Assembly (NCBI RefSeq): GCF_008806775.1
Contig: NZ_WAEM01000002.1
Location: 682,001-746,000, forward strand
DNA: 64,000 nucleotides
Source of the DNA: Flavobacterium luteum
Lineage (GTDB): Bacteria; Bacteroidota; Bacteroidia; Flavobacteriales; Flavobacteriaceae
Direction of reading: 5' to 3'
The position numbers and the translations under genes are program-made. The notes beneath the pieces were generated by a model. It saw nothing but the letters and a program-made list of their open reading frames with translations, was not told the origin of the DNA and ran no database searches. This document shows, piece by piece, positions 31,301-37,414 of the stretch. The first letter of the stretch is position 1. The number at the start of each line of letters is the position of its first letter.

Positions 31301-31449
31301 ACAAAATATTTGGAATTGAAGGTAAGTTAATACAAAGAGGTGATGTGGTTAATTCTAAAATAGAGTTAAGTAATTTGCCTAATGGAGTATATTTTTTAAA
31401 ATTGATTTCAGAAGGAAGAGAAGAAATAAAAAAAATAATTAAGAAATAA
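22348..31449 (+). CDS. giant LTD-CotH surface protein with 22 Ig-like repeats and T9SS sorting domain
   Basis: A 3033-residue secreted protein. Residues 1-1020 follow the two upstream paralogs but are more diverged: signal peptide, lamin-tail domain (NIVINEILASNTNS), chitobiase-like ITYTLDGSEPDENN-type segment, CotH-type domain (RWRWAIHDMDSTLG), InlB-like repeat (GFVFSNWTGA) and the unassigned segment starting VPIYFWMMDG. Residues 1024-2951 are 22 tandem putative-Ig (He_PIG-like) domains of 88 residues. The last 75 residues are a T9SS type A sorting domain ending KKIIKK. The repeats should form a long stalk projecting the N-terminal domains from the cell surface, by analogy with other repeat adhesins. 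No stop or frameshift interrupts the array, so the gene is intact. Confidence 0.88.
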   Translation: MKKITFLFCLYFLICSSKAIFSQNIVINEILASNTNSIQDEDSSRQDWIELYNSGATAVNFLGFGLSDDPLLPYKWTFPNVSLGAGQYLIIWASDKNRSVAGNPLHTNFKISASGEALFLTNTSGVTINSVPAVSLQADASYGRFPNGIGPYVFFESPTPNAVNAAAGFSEALSPPVFSQASGFLTSGFNLSISSPDPGTTIIYTLDGSEPDENNLSGTTYNYKNQYPKLPGQAFGPFLFNSFKTLQYTAPIAISDRTPQPNKISVMSTTYDFTPPYFPNGTIYKGNVIRAKVIKPGALSSKVVSRNYFITPSGSTKYSLPVLSFCFDENDLYDYEDGIVVAGIDFDNWRTANPTKTPSRQIGNFERDGIANERKANMHYFVNGLEKINQDVGIRIRGAFSRVYPSKSWNIAARSDFGDDNLSYKFFADEPFTSYERLSAKSGGSDFYNTMFRDALNHQLVKDLRMETESFQPMVVFMNGEYWGLLNMREKYDNNYFKQVYNIDAVDLLENQGAVQEGDAIDYNNMYSYISSNSFTSNANYAYIQTRMDTDNFIDYFTTNIFAQNDDWPGNNIVYWRKKTAGFVSNAPYGHDGRWRWAIHDMDSTLGKPDHNSLADATSTTGTSPNPPWSTLILRKLLENNTFKNDFINRLADLMNTNFISSRIVAKINEISAIIAPEMNDQYFRWKAPLDNGDWQYHLNKEKDFANERPAFQRGHIRSKFGISSNINANLNVSNYDHGYIKISTIDIKDGTPGITGNPYPWTGIYFSGIPLKLKATAKPGFVFSNWTGASTSSDSEITITPTANFSITAVFVPDGIVDISVPIYFWMMDGNIVNGAQLTTLNSTYELASNGVIQYQSCNSGYPTTNAGKSSMERRNLPTTINYRQAVNGNIAYPADMRGIQIKQPFQNGVLENTMVFNFSTSGYKKIKFSFAGIDEGAASAISIDYSVNSGSPIWITTDLITTSLPLTSSYQLFQVDFSTITSVDNNSNFKIRFRFTGPNMTEDLGKRVTFNNIAVDGVKLPLSYLSPNVFSVSAAIANLVPSTTRVMTGYSVFPNLPSGLTLNTSSGIISGTPIVTSLASNYLVTGTYATGTETFNINITVKDIAPSSLSYASPNIFTRNTGISNLTPTSSGGLVVSYSVSPNLPTGLSLDITTGEISGIPTVLTPAATYTMTAVNSGGSTSFDVVITVNDVAPSALSYASPNVFTKNSAIVALNPSLSGGAVLSYSISPALPSGLSFNTSSGVISGTPTAIAGAATYTVIAVNSGGSTSFDVVITVNDVAPSLLSYSSPNVFTRNSAIVALNPSVSGGAVLSYTIAPTLPAGLFFNTSSGVISGTPTAIAGGATYTVTAVNSGGSTSFGVVITVNDVAPSLLSYSSPNVFTKNSAIVALNPTVSGGAVLSYSISPALPSGLSFNTASGVISGTPTAIASSATYTVIAVNSGGSTSFDVVITVNDVAPSLLSYSSPNVFTKNSAIVALNPTVSGGAVLSYSISPALPSGLSFNTASGVISGTPTAIASSATYTVTAINSGGSTSFEVVITVNDVAPSALSYASPNVFTKNSAIVALNPTVSGGAVLSYSISPALPSGLSFNTASGVISGTPTAIAGLGTYIVTAVNSGGSTSFDVVITVNDVAPSALSYSSPNVFTKNSAIVALNPSVSGGAVLSYSISPALPSGLSFNTASGVISGTPTAIAGAATYTLTALNSGGSTSFGVVITVNDVAPSLLSYASPNVFTKNSAIVALNPSVSGGAVLSYTISPALPAGLSFNTTSGVISGVPFVTSPTTIYTVNAANSGGSTSFDAVITVNDVAPNTFSYPSPNVFTKNSAIVALNPSVSGGAVLSYSISPALPSGLSFNTASGVISGTPTAIAGAATYTVIAVNSGGSTSFDVVITVNDVAPSTLSYSSPNVFTKNSAIVALNPSVSGGGVLSYSISPALPSGLSFNTASGVISGTPTAIAGAATYTVIAVNSGGSTSFEVVITVNDVAPSALSYASPNVFTKNSAIVALNPSVSGGAVLSYSISPALPSGLSFNTASGVISGTPTAIAGAATYTVTAFNSGGSTSFDVVITVNDVAPSALSYASPNVFTKNSAIVALNPSVSGGAVLSYAISPALPSGLSFNTSSGVISGTPTAIAGAATYTVIAVNSGGSTSFDVVITVNDVAPSLLSYSSPNVFTRNSAIVALNPTVSGGAVLSYSISPALPSGLSFNTASGVISGTPTAIASSATYTVTAINSGGSTSFEVVITVNDVAPSALSYASPNVFTKNSAIVALNPSVSGGAVLSYSISPALPSGLSFNTASGVISGTPTAIAGLGTYIVTAVNSGGSTSFGVVITVNDVAPSALSYASPNVFTKNSAIVALNPSVSGGAVLSYAISPALPSGLSFNTASGVISGTPTAIAGAATYTVIAVNSGGSTSFDVVITVNDVAPSLLSYSSPNVFTKNSAIVALNPTVSGGAVLSYSISPALPSGLSFNTASGVISGTPTAIASSATYTVTAFNSGGSTSFDVVITVNDVAPSNLSYPSPNVFTKNSAIVASNPSVSGGAVLSYAISPALPSGLSFNTASGVISGTPTAIAGAATYTVTAFNSGGSTSFDVVITVNDVAPSTLSYSSPNVFTRNSAIVALNPSVSGGGVLSYSISPALPSGLSFNTASGVISGTPTAIAGLGTYIVTAVNSGGSTSFDVVITVNDVAPSLLSYSSPNVFTKNSAIVALNPSVSGGAVLSYAISPALPSGLSLNTASGVISGVPFVTSPTTIYTVNAANSGGSTSFDAVITVNDVAPNTFSYPSPNVFTKNTNIINLSPSISGIVLSYSIAPTLPAGLFFNTSSGVISGTPTAIAGGATYTVTAVNSGGSTSFDVVITVNDVAPSALSYASPNVFTVGNSILELIPTYEGIINNFNIVPDLPNGLSIDASTGIISGIPKTDSETKSYIITGTNTNGSTSFEIEIKVDNTLTIDTNNLKNIKVFPNPFNEILFLSGISSSISYKIFGIEGKLIQRGDVVNSKIELSNLPNGVYFLKLISEGREEIKKIIKK
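25417..31200 (+). repeat. 264-bp in-frame tandem repeat array (22 Ig-like units)
   Basis: Units begin at LSY.SPNVFT and end at VNDVAPS, with a period of 264 bases (88 codons). Units 1, 2 and 22 are clearly diverged and unit 21 is partly so. Units 3-20 are nearly identical and are relatively rich in GCG, TCG and GGT codons compared with the flanking sequence. Variation is concentrated at a few positions: SIS/AIS/TIS after LSY; GAA, GLG or SSA after TAIA; and A, L, T or N before LSY. A block unique to units 9/10 recurs in 20/21, exactly 11 periods (2904 bases) downstream. Confidence 0.92.
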
Positions 31450-31457
31450 ATAAACAT

Positions 31458-31499
31458 AAAAAGAGGCTAAAATCACATCACATGAAATAGCCTCTTTTT
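31458..31499. terminator. bidirectional terminator between the giant T9SS gene and rfbD
   Basis: A 12-bp stem (AAAAAGAGGCTA / TAGCCTCTTTTT) with an 18-base loop has A and T tracts on the two sides, so it can serve both converging genes. Confidence 0.8.
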
Positions 31500-31518
31500 A
31501 ATTTCAATTTTTAATTCA

Positions 31519-32358
31519 TTAATTGTAAAATTTCAAAGAATCGGCCCACTCCTTTATTGAAATATGAAATTCAGCCTTTATTTTTGATTTATCTAAAACA
31601 CTATATTTTGGACGTACTGCTGGTGTTGGGAATTCAGAAGTTGGTATAGGCTTTAAATCAATAATTGTATTATTGATATTAAATATTTCTTTAGCAAAAC
31701 CATACCAGCTTGTATTTCCTTCATTACTAAAATGATAAATTCCGTAATTTTTGCTTCCGCTTAAAATAATTTTAACAAGGGCTTGAGCCAAATCGATTGC
31801 ATGTGTTGGAGTACCTATTTGATCATTTACAACGTTTAATTTATCTCTTTCTTTTGATAATTTAAGCATTGTTTTCATAAAATTATTTCCAAATGACGAA
31901 TACAACCAAGATGTCCTTACAATGAAATAATGCTTTAGATTTTTAATGATTTCCATTTCTCCTTCTCTTTTTGTTTTACCGTAAACTCCTTGTGGATTTG
32001 TGGTGTCTTCTTCGGTATAAGGAGTTTCTTTAATTCCATCAAAAACAAAATCAGTAGAAACATGAATTAATGTTGCATAAAATTCATTACATATTTGAGC
32101 CATGTTTTTGGCTCCTATAACATTTACAAGAGATGCTTTTTCGGTTTCGGTCTCTGCCTTATCTACTGCAGTATATGCTGCTGCGTTAATACAGAAATCT
32201 GGTTTAATTAAAGAGAAGATTTCTTTAATATTGTTTTTATTTGTAATATCTAATTCCGATGAAGAGTAAAAATGAAATTGAATGTCAGAATAATGCTTCG
32301 AAATAAATTGTAAAGATTGTCCTAACTGACCGTTAGCACCCGTAACTAAAACTACCAT
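31519..32358 (-). CDS. rfbD: dTDP-4-dehydrorhamnose reductase
   Basis: A 279-residue SDR protein with the NAD(P)-binding motif VTGANGQLGQSL at residues 5-16, STDFVFDG near 104 and the catalytic YGKTKREGE near 128. RTSWLYSSFGNNF is also typical of RmlD. It reduces the 4-keto group to form dTDP-L-rhamnose. Its start overlaps the rfbC stop by seven bases. The rhamnose set here lacks rfbB (dTDP-glucose 4,6-dehydratase), which must be elsewhere if the pathway is complete. It is the last gene of the minus-strand run from 39786. Confidence 0.93.
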   Translation of the reverse strand: MVVLVTGANGQLGQSLQFISKHYSDIQFHFYSSSELDITNKNNIKEIFSLIKPDFCINAAAYTAVDKAETETEKASLVNVIGAKNMAQICNEFYATLIHVSTDFVFDGIKETPYTEEDTTNPQGVYGKTKREGEMEIIKNLKHYFIVRTSWLYSSFGNNFMKTMLKLSKERDKLNVVNDQIGTPTHAIDLAQALVKIILSGSKNYGIYHFSNEGNTSWYGFAKEIFNINNTIIDLKPIPTSEFPTPAVRPKYSVLDKSKIKAEFHISIKEWADSLKFYN

Positions 32359-32903
32359 GCTTTTCTAGCGTTTTTCAAAGTTGGTTGTACTTTGTCTTTT
32401 TCTGAAATATGAAATTGACTTTCCGGGATACCCCAATCGATATTAATCGCTTGGTCACTATATAAAACACCTGCTTCACTTTCTTTATTATAAAAATTAT
32501 CGCATTTATAAAAAAATGTAGCTGTGTCACTCAACACTAAAAAGCCATGTGCAAATCCCTTTGGAATAAAAAATTGATTTTGATTCTCAGCAGATAACAG
32601 AGCAGAAACATATTGTCCAAAGGTTTTAGAATTTGGACGAATATCAACTGCTACATCTAACACTTCTCCAGATAATACTCGAACCAATTTTGATTGAGCA
32701 TGATCTCCAACCTGATAATGTAATCCTCTTAATACTCCTTTTGACGAAAAAGACTGATTGTCTTGAACAAAATGAATGTTTTGACCTATTCCTTTTTGAA
32801 ATGTTTTTTCATTGAAACTTTCCATAAAATAACCTCTATCATCAATGATTATTTTTGGTTCAATAATAAAACACCCTTCTAATTTTGTAGCGATGAAATT
32901 CAT
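32352..32903 (-). CDS. rfbC: dTDP-4-dehydrorhamnose 3,5-epimerase
   Basis: A 183-residue cupin-fold protein of normal length. Hallmarks are GVLRGLHYQ near residue 55 (catalytic His), RPNSKTFGQYVSALLS, and FIPKGFAHGFLVLSD near 115. It epimerises dTDP-4-keto-6-deoxyglucose at C3 and C5 in the cytosol to the L-rhamno form. It lies five bases after rfbA and overlaps rfbD, so the three are one operon. The ordinary family motifs leave little doubt. Confidence 0.95.
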   Translation of the reverse strand: MNFIATKLEGCFIIEPKIIIDDRGYFMESFNEKTFQKGIGQNIHFVQDNQSFSSKGVLRGLHYQVGDHAQSKLVRVLSGEVLDVAVDIRPNSKTFGQYVSALLSAENQNQFFIPKGFAHGFLVLSDTATFFYKCDNFYNKESEAGVLYSDQAINIDWGIPESQFHISEKDKVQPTLKNARKAW

Positions 32904-32907
32904 ACAA

Positions 32908-33765
32908 CTATATTATACTTATTAAATGACTACCATAACCACTTTTTAATAATGGTTGTGCTAATATTTTTAATTGATTAGCGTCTATGTAACCCATTCT
33001 AAAAGCTGCTTCTTCTATTGAGCCTATTTTTAATCCTTGACGCTCTTCAATAACTTGAACAAATTGTCCTGCTTGCATCAGAGAATTAAATGTTCCTGTG
33101 TCAAGCCAAGCAGTTCCTCTGTCGAGAATGCTTACCTTTAACTTGCCTCTTTCAAGATATTCTTTATTAATATCTGTTATTTCTAGTTCTCCTCTATGGC
33201 TTGGTTTTATGTTAGCTGCAATTTCAACTACTTCATTATCATAAAAATAAATTCCTGGAACAGCATAATTTGATTTTGGATGCTCTGGTTTCTCTTCTAT
33301 AGAAAGTACTTTACCGTCACTATCAAAATCAACTACTCCATAACGTTCGGGATCATGAACATGATAAGCATATATAATTCCTCCATCTGGATTATTATTT
33401 GCTAATAATAAATCAGATAATCCCGTTCCATAAAATATATTATCTCCAAGAACTAAAGCTACTTTATCATTTCCTATAAACTCTTTCCCAATAATAAATG
33501 CTTCTGCTAACCCATTAGGGTTTTCTTGAACAGCATATTCAAAACGACAACCTAATTTTTTTCCATCACCTAATAATTGGCTAAATAAAGGTAAATCGTG
33601 TGGTGTAGAAATAATTAATATCTCTTTAATCCCTGACAACATTAGTGTTGATAAAGGATAATAAATCATTGGTTTGTCATAAATAGGCATTAACTGTTTG
33701 CTAACAGCTAATGTTAGTGGATGTAATCTTGTTCCTGAGCCACCGGCTAATATTATTCCTTTCAT
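32908..33765 (-). CDS. rfbA: glucose-1-phosphate thymidylyltransferase
   Basis: A 285-residue nucleotidyltransferase with the N-terminal signature [36 protein letters not shown], and the metal-site region [10 protein letters not shown] near residue 107. It joins dTTP and glucose-1-phosphate to make dTDP-glucose, the first step to dTDP-rhamnose and other deoxysugars. It follows the Wzz-like gene by 27 bases, tying chain-length control and precursor supply in one unit. Length and motifs match RmlA. Confidence 0.95.
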   Translation of the reverse strand: MKGIILAGGSGTRLHPLTLAVSKQLMPIYDKPMIYYPLSTLMLSGIKEILIISTPHDLPLFSQLLGDGKKLGCRFEYAVQENPNGLAEAFIIGKEFIGNDKVALVLGDNIFYGTGLSDLLLANNNPDGGIIYAYHVHDPERYGVVDFDSDGKVLSIEEKPEHPKSNYAVPGIYFYDNEVVEIAANIKPSHRGELEITDINKEYLERGKLKVSILDRGTAWLDTGTFNSLMQAGQFVQVIEERQGLKIGSIEEAAFRMGYIDANQLKILAQPLLKSGYGSHLISII

Positions 33766-33792
33766 AGCAATCTGTTTTAGAATGTTATTGGG

Positions 33793-34791
33793 TTAATTTT
33801 GGTTTGCTTTTTCAGCTTGCTTTTTATAAAAACTGATGAAAATATGTATCAAGATAAAAATAAAAGTAAACAAAAACGGTAAAATGAATTTTAACTTTCC
33901 GTTAATTGATTTAGTGTTTTCAATGTTTAAAGAGGTACTATTCTCTTTTATTATTTTATCTGCGCTGACGAGTTGTAACCTAAGGTATCCTTTTTCTGAT
34001 ATTAACTTATTCTTTGTTTCTATAGCATCATTTAATTGAGTGTTCTCATTATAATATACTAACTTATCGCTTTTAATATTTTGGCTACTATCTGTTTTCT
34101 TTGTGAAATTATTTAAAAACCCATCTATTTGAGCAATAATATCATCATTAGCTTTTATTTTTAATTGGATATTGTTAATCTCTTGCTTTTGAACTTTACT
34201 GTAAAAGGAGCTTTTGTTAAGAAAATTTAAAATTGGTTCAACAGTTTCCTTAACATCGTTTTTATTTGTTGTGCTTATTGTTATTAAATAATGAGAATAG
34301 CTTTTACTCATTACTTTGTCTTCAACAATTTTCTTTATATCTCCGTTTTCAACCATTAACTTTAATAATTCAAAACTTTGATTGTTTTCACTTGCTGAGT
34401 TTATAAATTTATTTAAGTCAACTATAGGATTTATATTAATTTTTATGACAAAATTAGGCTCTTTTATACCTATCTGTTTTAAAAATACAAGGTCGCCTTC
34501 TTTAATTTTAGATTCAATTAAATTTATTTTAGAATATAAATAGTCTGTGCTTTTAAAATTGGGCTCAACTATAATTTGATGATCGAAAGTCTTGTAAGAC
34601 TTATCAAAATAAACCCCTAACCCAACTGATATAATTATAATTATTAAAATAATTTTACTTTTTTTTATTAAAAACTGAAGTGTTTTAAAAATTGAAGTGT
34701 TAATTTTTTGAAAAAAACTTCCTATTTTTTCTGAAATTAGTGCCAAATCAATTTCTTGATCTTCTATGTTTTTATTTGAGTTTGTGCTCAT
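33793..34791 (-). CDS. Wzz-like chain-length determinant protein
   Basis: A 332-residue protein with a first membrane helix at about residues 47-66 (IILIIIIISVGLGVYF) and a second near 302-322 (KFILPFLFTFIFILIHIF). A periplasmic domain of about 235 residues rich in predicted helix lies between them. Two flanking helices around a helical periplasmic domain is the layout of Wzz polysaccharide co-polymerases, which set polymer length with Wzy. There is no C-terminal tyrosine kinase. Sequence similarity in this family is weak, so the call leans on topology and on its place directly upstream of rfbA. It overlaps neither neighbour. Confidence 0.75.
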   Translation of the reverse strand: MSTNSNKNIEDQEIDLALISEKIGSFFQKINTSIFKTLQFLIKKSKIILIIIIISVGLGVYFDKSYKTFDHQIIVEPNFKSTDYLYSKINLIESKIKEGDLVFLKQIGIKEPNFVIKININPIVDLNKFINSASENNQSFELLKLMVENGDIKKIVEDKVMSKSYSHYLITISTTNKNDVKETVEPILNFLNKSSFYSKVQKQEINNIQLKIKANDDIIAQIDGFLNNFTKKTDSSQNIKSDKLVYYNENTQLNDAIETKNKLISEKGYLRLQLVSADKIIKENSTSLNIENTKSINGKLKFILPFLFTFIFILIHIFISFYKKQAEKANQN

Positions 34792-34798
34792 TATCTTT

Positions 34799-36490
34799 TT
34801 ATTGTATGTTAAGAATTTGTTCTAATATCTTTATTGTAATTAAATATGTTGGCTTCACTCCTGTGGTTCCAAGTCCGCCTGAAGCTAATGTACTTCCTGT
34901 TTCTAATGGGTTATCCGAAGCATAATAAGCGTATCTCACTTTAACATCTTGATTGATGCTTTTTCTAATTTTCGATGCTGATTGGATTGCTTTTTGATAG
35001 TAAGCACCTTCCATTTCTAGTCCTATAACTCCCCATGTAGATTCATGGAAAAACTTTAGTAAGTCTTTATTTTGTAATGAAGTGCCTAAAACGGTTACCA
35101 TTGGCCCAGCGAATACATCAATATTATTTCCTTCTAACATTTCTTTTGTTAATTCGTTTTCAAAAGTATAGTTATCACCTGTTCCTTCATTAATATGGGC
35201 TGATGGAATCATAATATCTCCTTTTCCTCCTTGCAGAATACCCGCTTTTCCCATTATAGAAACTGATGCTACATTCATAAAGACTTTTTCTTCTTTTGTT
35301 TCTTGAAAAGGCTTTAATAATTCATCTATTGTTTCATATGCTTGTTCCCCAAACGCATAATCCATAACAATTAATACCGGTTTTGATTCGCCAAGTTTTG
35401 CTGTTGGAAAAGCGGATTTTTTTAAATCTATTTTTGCGGTGTCAAATATTTGAACATCGATATTTGTTCCTGAAAAATCGGGTAAAGAAATCATGCCGTA
35501 TTGTTTGGCAAACTCCTCTACTTTATTTCGTAAATCATGAGCGCCTGATTTGCTTAGTTCTTCATATATAAAGAAATCCGTTTGGTCTTTGAATTTTGTT
35601 TTTAAAACATGAGTAGCAAAAACTGAATTCATGACACTGTGCATATTGGCACTAATGATATGAATCGGTCGATCTAATAGTTGATTTTGCTTTAAAACTT
35701 CTTTTATGTTTGTTGCCCAAATTTCACCATGAATATGATGTCCTAATCGTTCTCTTAAAACAGGACTAAAAGTAATTGTTCGTTTATCATTACCTATAAT
35801 TTCTTCTAATGCCAATTTTCCTAACCAATAAATAATGTGAAGAAAACGGTCTGGCTTTTCAGTTGTTCCAAAAGCATCATAAATATCTAATACTTCTGAA
35901 AAAGTTCTTCCAAGAATATTAGCGGCATGAGAAATGGTTTTCTCTTTATCAATTAATGTGAGCTTTTTATCTTGAAAAACGGCTTCTTCCAATTTTTGCC
36001 AATCCCTAGTTACTTCTCCGCTTTCATCAATTAAAATTCTGTCTTTTATTTTGTGAGATTCTATGAAAATAAAAGTCAAATGCGTCAAAATATCATAAAT
36101 ATCTGATCGTCCTCTGGTAATTTCAATATTCATTTGTTCGTCATCAATTCGATAACAATTCCGTCTTCTTTTTGGTGGCACTATTGCTTTAAAATGTGAT
36201 TTTGAATATCCTTCATCTGAAGTTAAATTGATGAATCTACATTGCTCTATCCCAACCGGAAGCCTTTCAATTACATATAAAAGTCCGCTTAATTCTACTT
36301 TTTCCTCTGCAATTGTTCCATATATCTCTGGGCGTAATGATAATAATGCTTCTCTTAATGTTTCTCCTGAAACACCCATAGGTTTATAGAATCCTCTATT
36401 GAACAAATGGCGCATGGTAATGTACATTTTTTCAACAGCGCTAGAAGACTCTTGAGCTCTTGATCTTACTATATTTTTAATTTCTTTCAT
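34799..36490 (-). CDS. conserved Bacteroidetes protein, DUF6909-like, with a nucleoside-phosphorylase-like C terminus
   Basis: A 563-residue soluble protein that I associate, with moderate certainty, with the DUF6909 family. No signal peptide or membrane helix is visible. The C-terminal third contains GPMVTVLGTSL near residue 465 and GLEMEGAYYQKAI near 495. The latter resembles the MEG motif that binds the ribose of substrate in purine nucleoside phosphorylase, MTA nucleosidase and AMP nucleosidase. The N-terminal half has no motif I recognise. It sits in the wzz-rfb run eight bases from the Wzz-like gene. An enzymatic role on a nucleoside or nucleotide is inferred only. Confidence 0.6.
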   Translation of the reverse strand: MKEIKNIVRSRAQESSSAVEKMYITMRHLFNRGFYKPMGVSGETLREALLSLRPEIYGTIAEEKVELSGLLYVIERLPVGIEQCRFINLTSDEGYSKSHFKAIVPPKRRRNCYRIDDEQMNIEITRGRSDIYDILTHLTFIFIESHKIKDRILIDESGEVTRDWQKLEEAVFQDKKLTLIDKEKTISHAANILGRTFSEVLDIYDAFGTTEKPDRFLHIIYWLGKLALEEIIGNDKRTITFSPVLRERLGHHIHGEIWATNIKEVLKQNQLLDRPIHIISANMHSVMNSVFATHVLKTKFKDQTDFFIYEELSKSGAHDLRNKVEEFAKQYGMISLPDFSGTNIDVQIFDTAKIDLKKSAFPTAKLGESKPVLIVMDYAFGEQAYETIDELLKPFQETKEEKVFMNVASVSIMGKAGILQGGKGDIMIPSAHINEGTGDNYTFENELTKEMLEGNNIDVFAGPMVTVLGTSLQNKDLLKFFHESTWGVIGLEMEGAYYQKAIQSASKIRKSINQDVKVRYAYYASDNPLETGSTLASGGLGTTGVKPTYLITIKILEQILNIQ

Positions 36491-36532
36491 TTATTTTGTA
36501 ATTTATAACCTGCAAATGTAAGGTTTTTATTT

Positions 36533-37414
36533 TTAGTTCGTTAATATCAAATTTATTGCAGGCTCATATATCATAATTTTATTTTGAGAATTACCATCAC
36601 TTTGATTAGTTTGTCTGCTCCATTTACCTCCTGAAAAAGTATATAAAAAATCTTTTTCTACAAAATTATAAAGCACAAATGGATAATATGTTCTTAGTGT
36701 TTGCAAAGTATTCGTGTTTTTATCTAACATACTCTTTTCAAACTTATTGCTTTCTATAATTAATTTTTCAAAACCAACGAATAGCCCTTCTAAAGGCATT
36801 TTTAAATTAAATTTTGTTACATTAAATGCTGTTTTATTGACCCCTTTACCTACTGAAACGATAAGGTTTTTATCTAAAATTTCATCTGCAGGAAAACCAT
36901 TAGAATCTACTTTATAAAAATGAATTTTTATGGAAGCATTATCTATTTTGCTGTCTGTAAAAATCGTAATTTTTTTTATAAATCTTGTTTTTTTATATGA
37001 GGCATAATAAGGGAAAAACTTGGTGTCTATTCGCGGTCCATTATCAAAAGCTTCTAAAATAGCATTGTCTGTCTGCCCAATTTCTATTTCCCGTTTTTCT
37101 TTTCGATTTGATATAATTATCTCATCTAATTGATAAGTGGTTTGAACCAGATTCACTTCTCTTACCTCTGCTATTTTAACGATTTTCTTCTCATATCCTA
37201 AGGCTGAAAAAATTAAATTCTTGCTTTTTTCAGAAACATTTATAGAAAATGTTCCGTTTTCTTCAGTTGTACTTCCGTAATTTTCATTTTGAACCCAAAT
37301 ACTCACATAAGGAATGGGTTGACCTGTTATACTGTCTTTTACAACTCCTTTTATTTGTGCTGAAACAGAAAAAGCTGTTAAAAAAAATAAAATAGAAAAG
37401 ATTTTTATTTTCAT
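36533..37414 (-). CDS. secreted carboxypeptidase-regulatory-like domain protein
   Basis: A 293-residue protein with a signal peptide (residues 1-20, ending VSAQ). A carboxypeptidase-D regulatory-like beta-sandwich follows: IKGVVKDSITGQPIPYVSIWV, then NYGSTTEENGTFSINV and LIFSALGYEKK (about 21-95). This module is the N-terminal plug-preceding domain of SusC/TonB proteins and also occurs alone. The remaining 190 residues are unassigned, with a TNTLQTLRTYYPFVLYNF stretch. It overlaps the GH3-family gene by four bases. The likely location is the periplasm or outer membrane; function is unknown. Confidence 0.75.
   Translation of the reverse strand: MKIKIFSILFFLTAFSVSAQIKGVVKDSITGQPIPYVSIWVQNENYGSTTEENGTFSINVSEKSKNLIFSALGYEKKIVKIAEVREVNLVQTTYQLDEIIISNRKEKREIEIGQTDNAILEAFDNGPRIDTKFFPYYASYKKTRFIKKITIFTDSKIDNASIKIHFYKVDSNGFPADEILDKNLIVSVGKGVNKTAFNVTKFNLKMPLEGLFVGFEKLIIESNKFEKSMLDKNTNTLQTLRTYYPFVLYNFVEKDFLYTFSGGKWSRQTNQSDGNSQNKIMIYEPAINLILTN

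Noticed and set aside
31017-31457. 146-codon frame antisense to the end of the giant T9SS gene
   Set aside because: It is the mirror of the sorting-domain coding sequence and crosses the terminator; no family motif.
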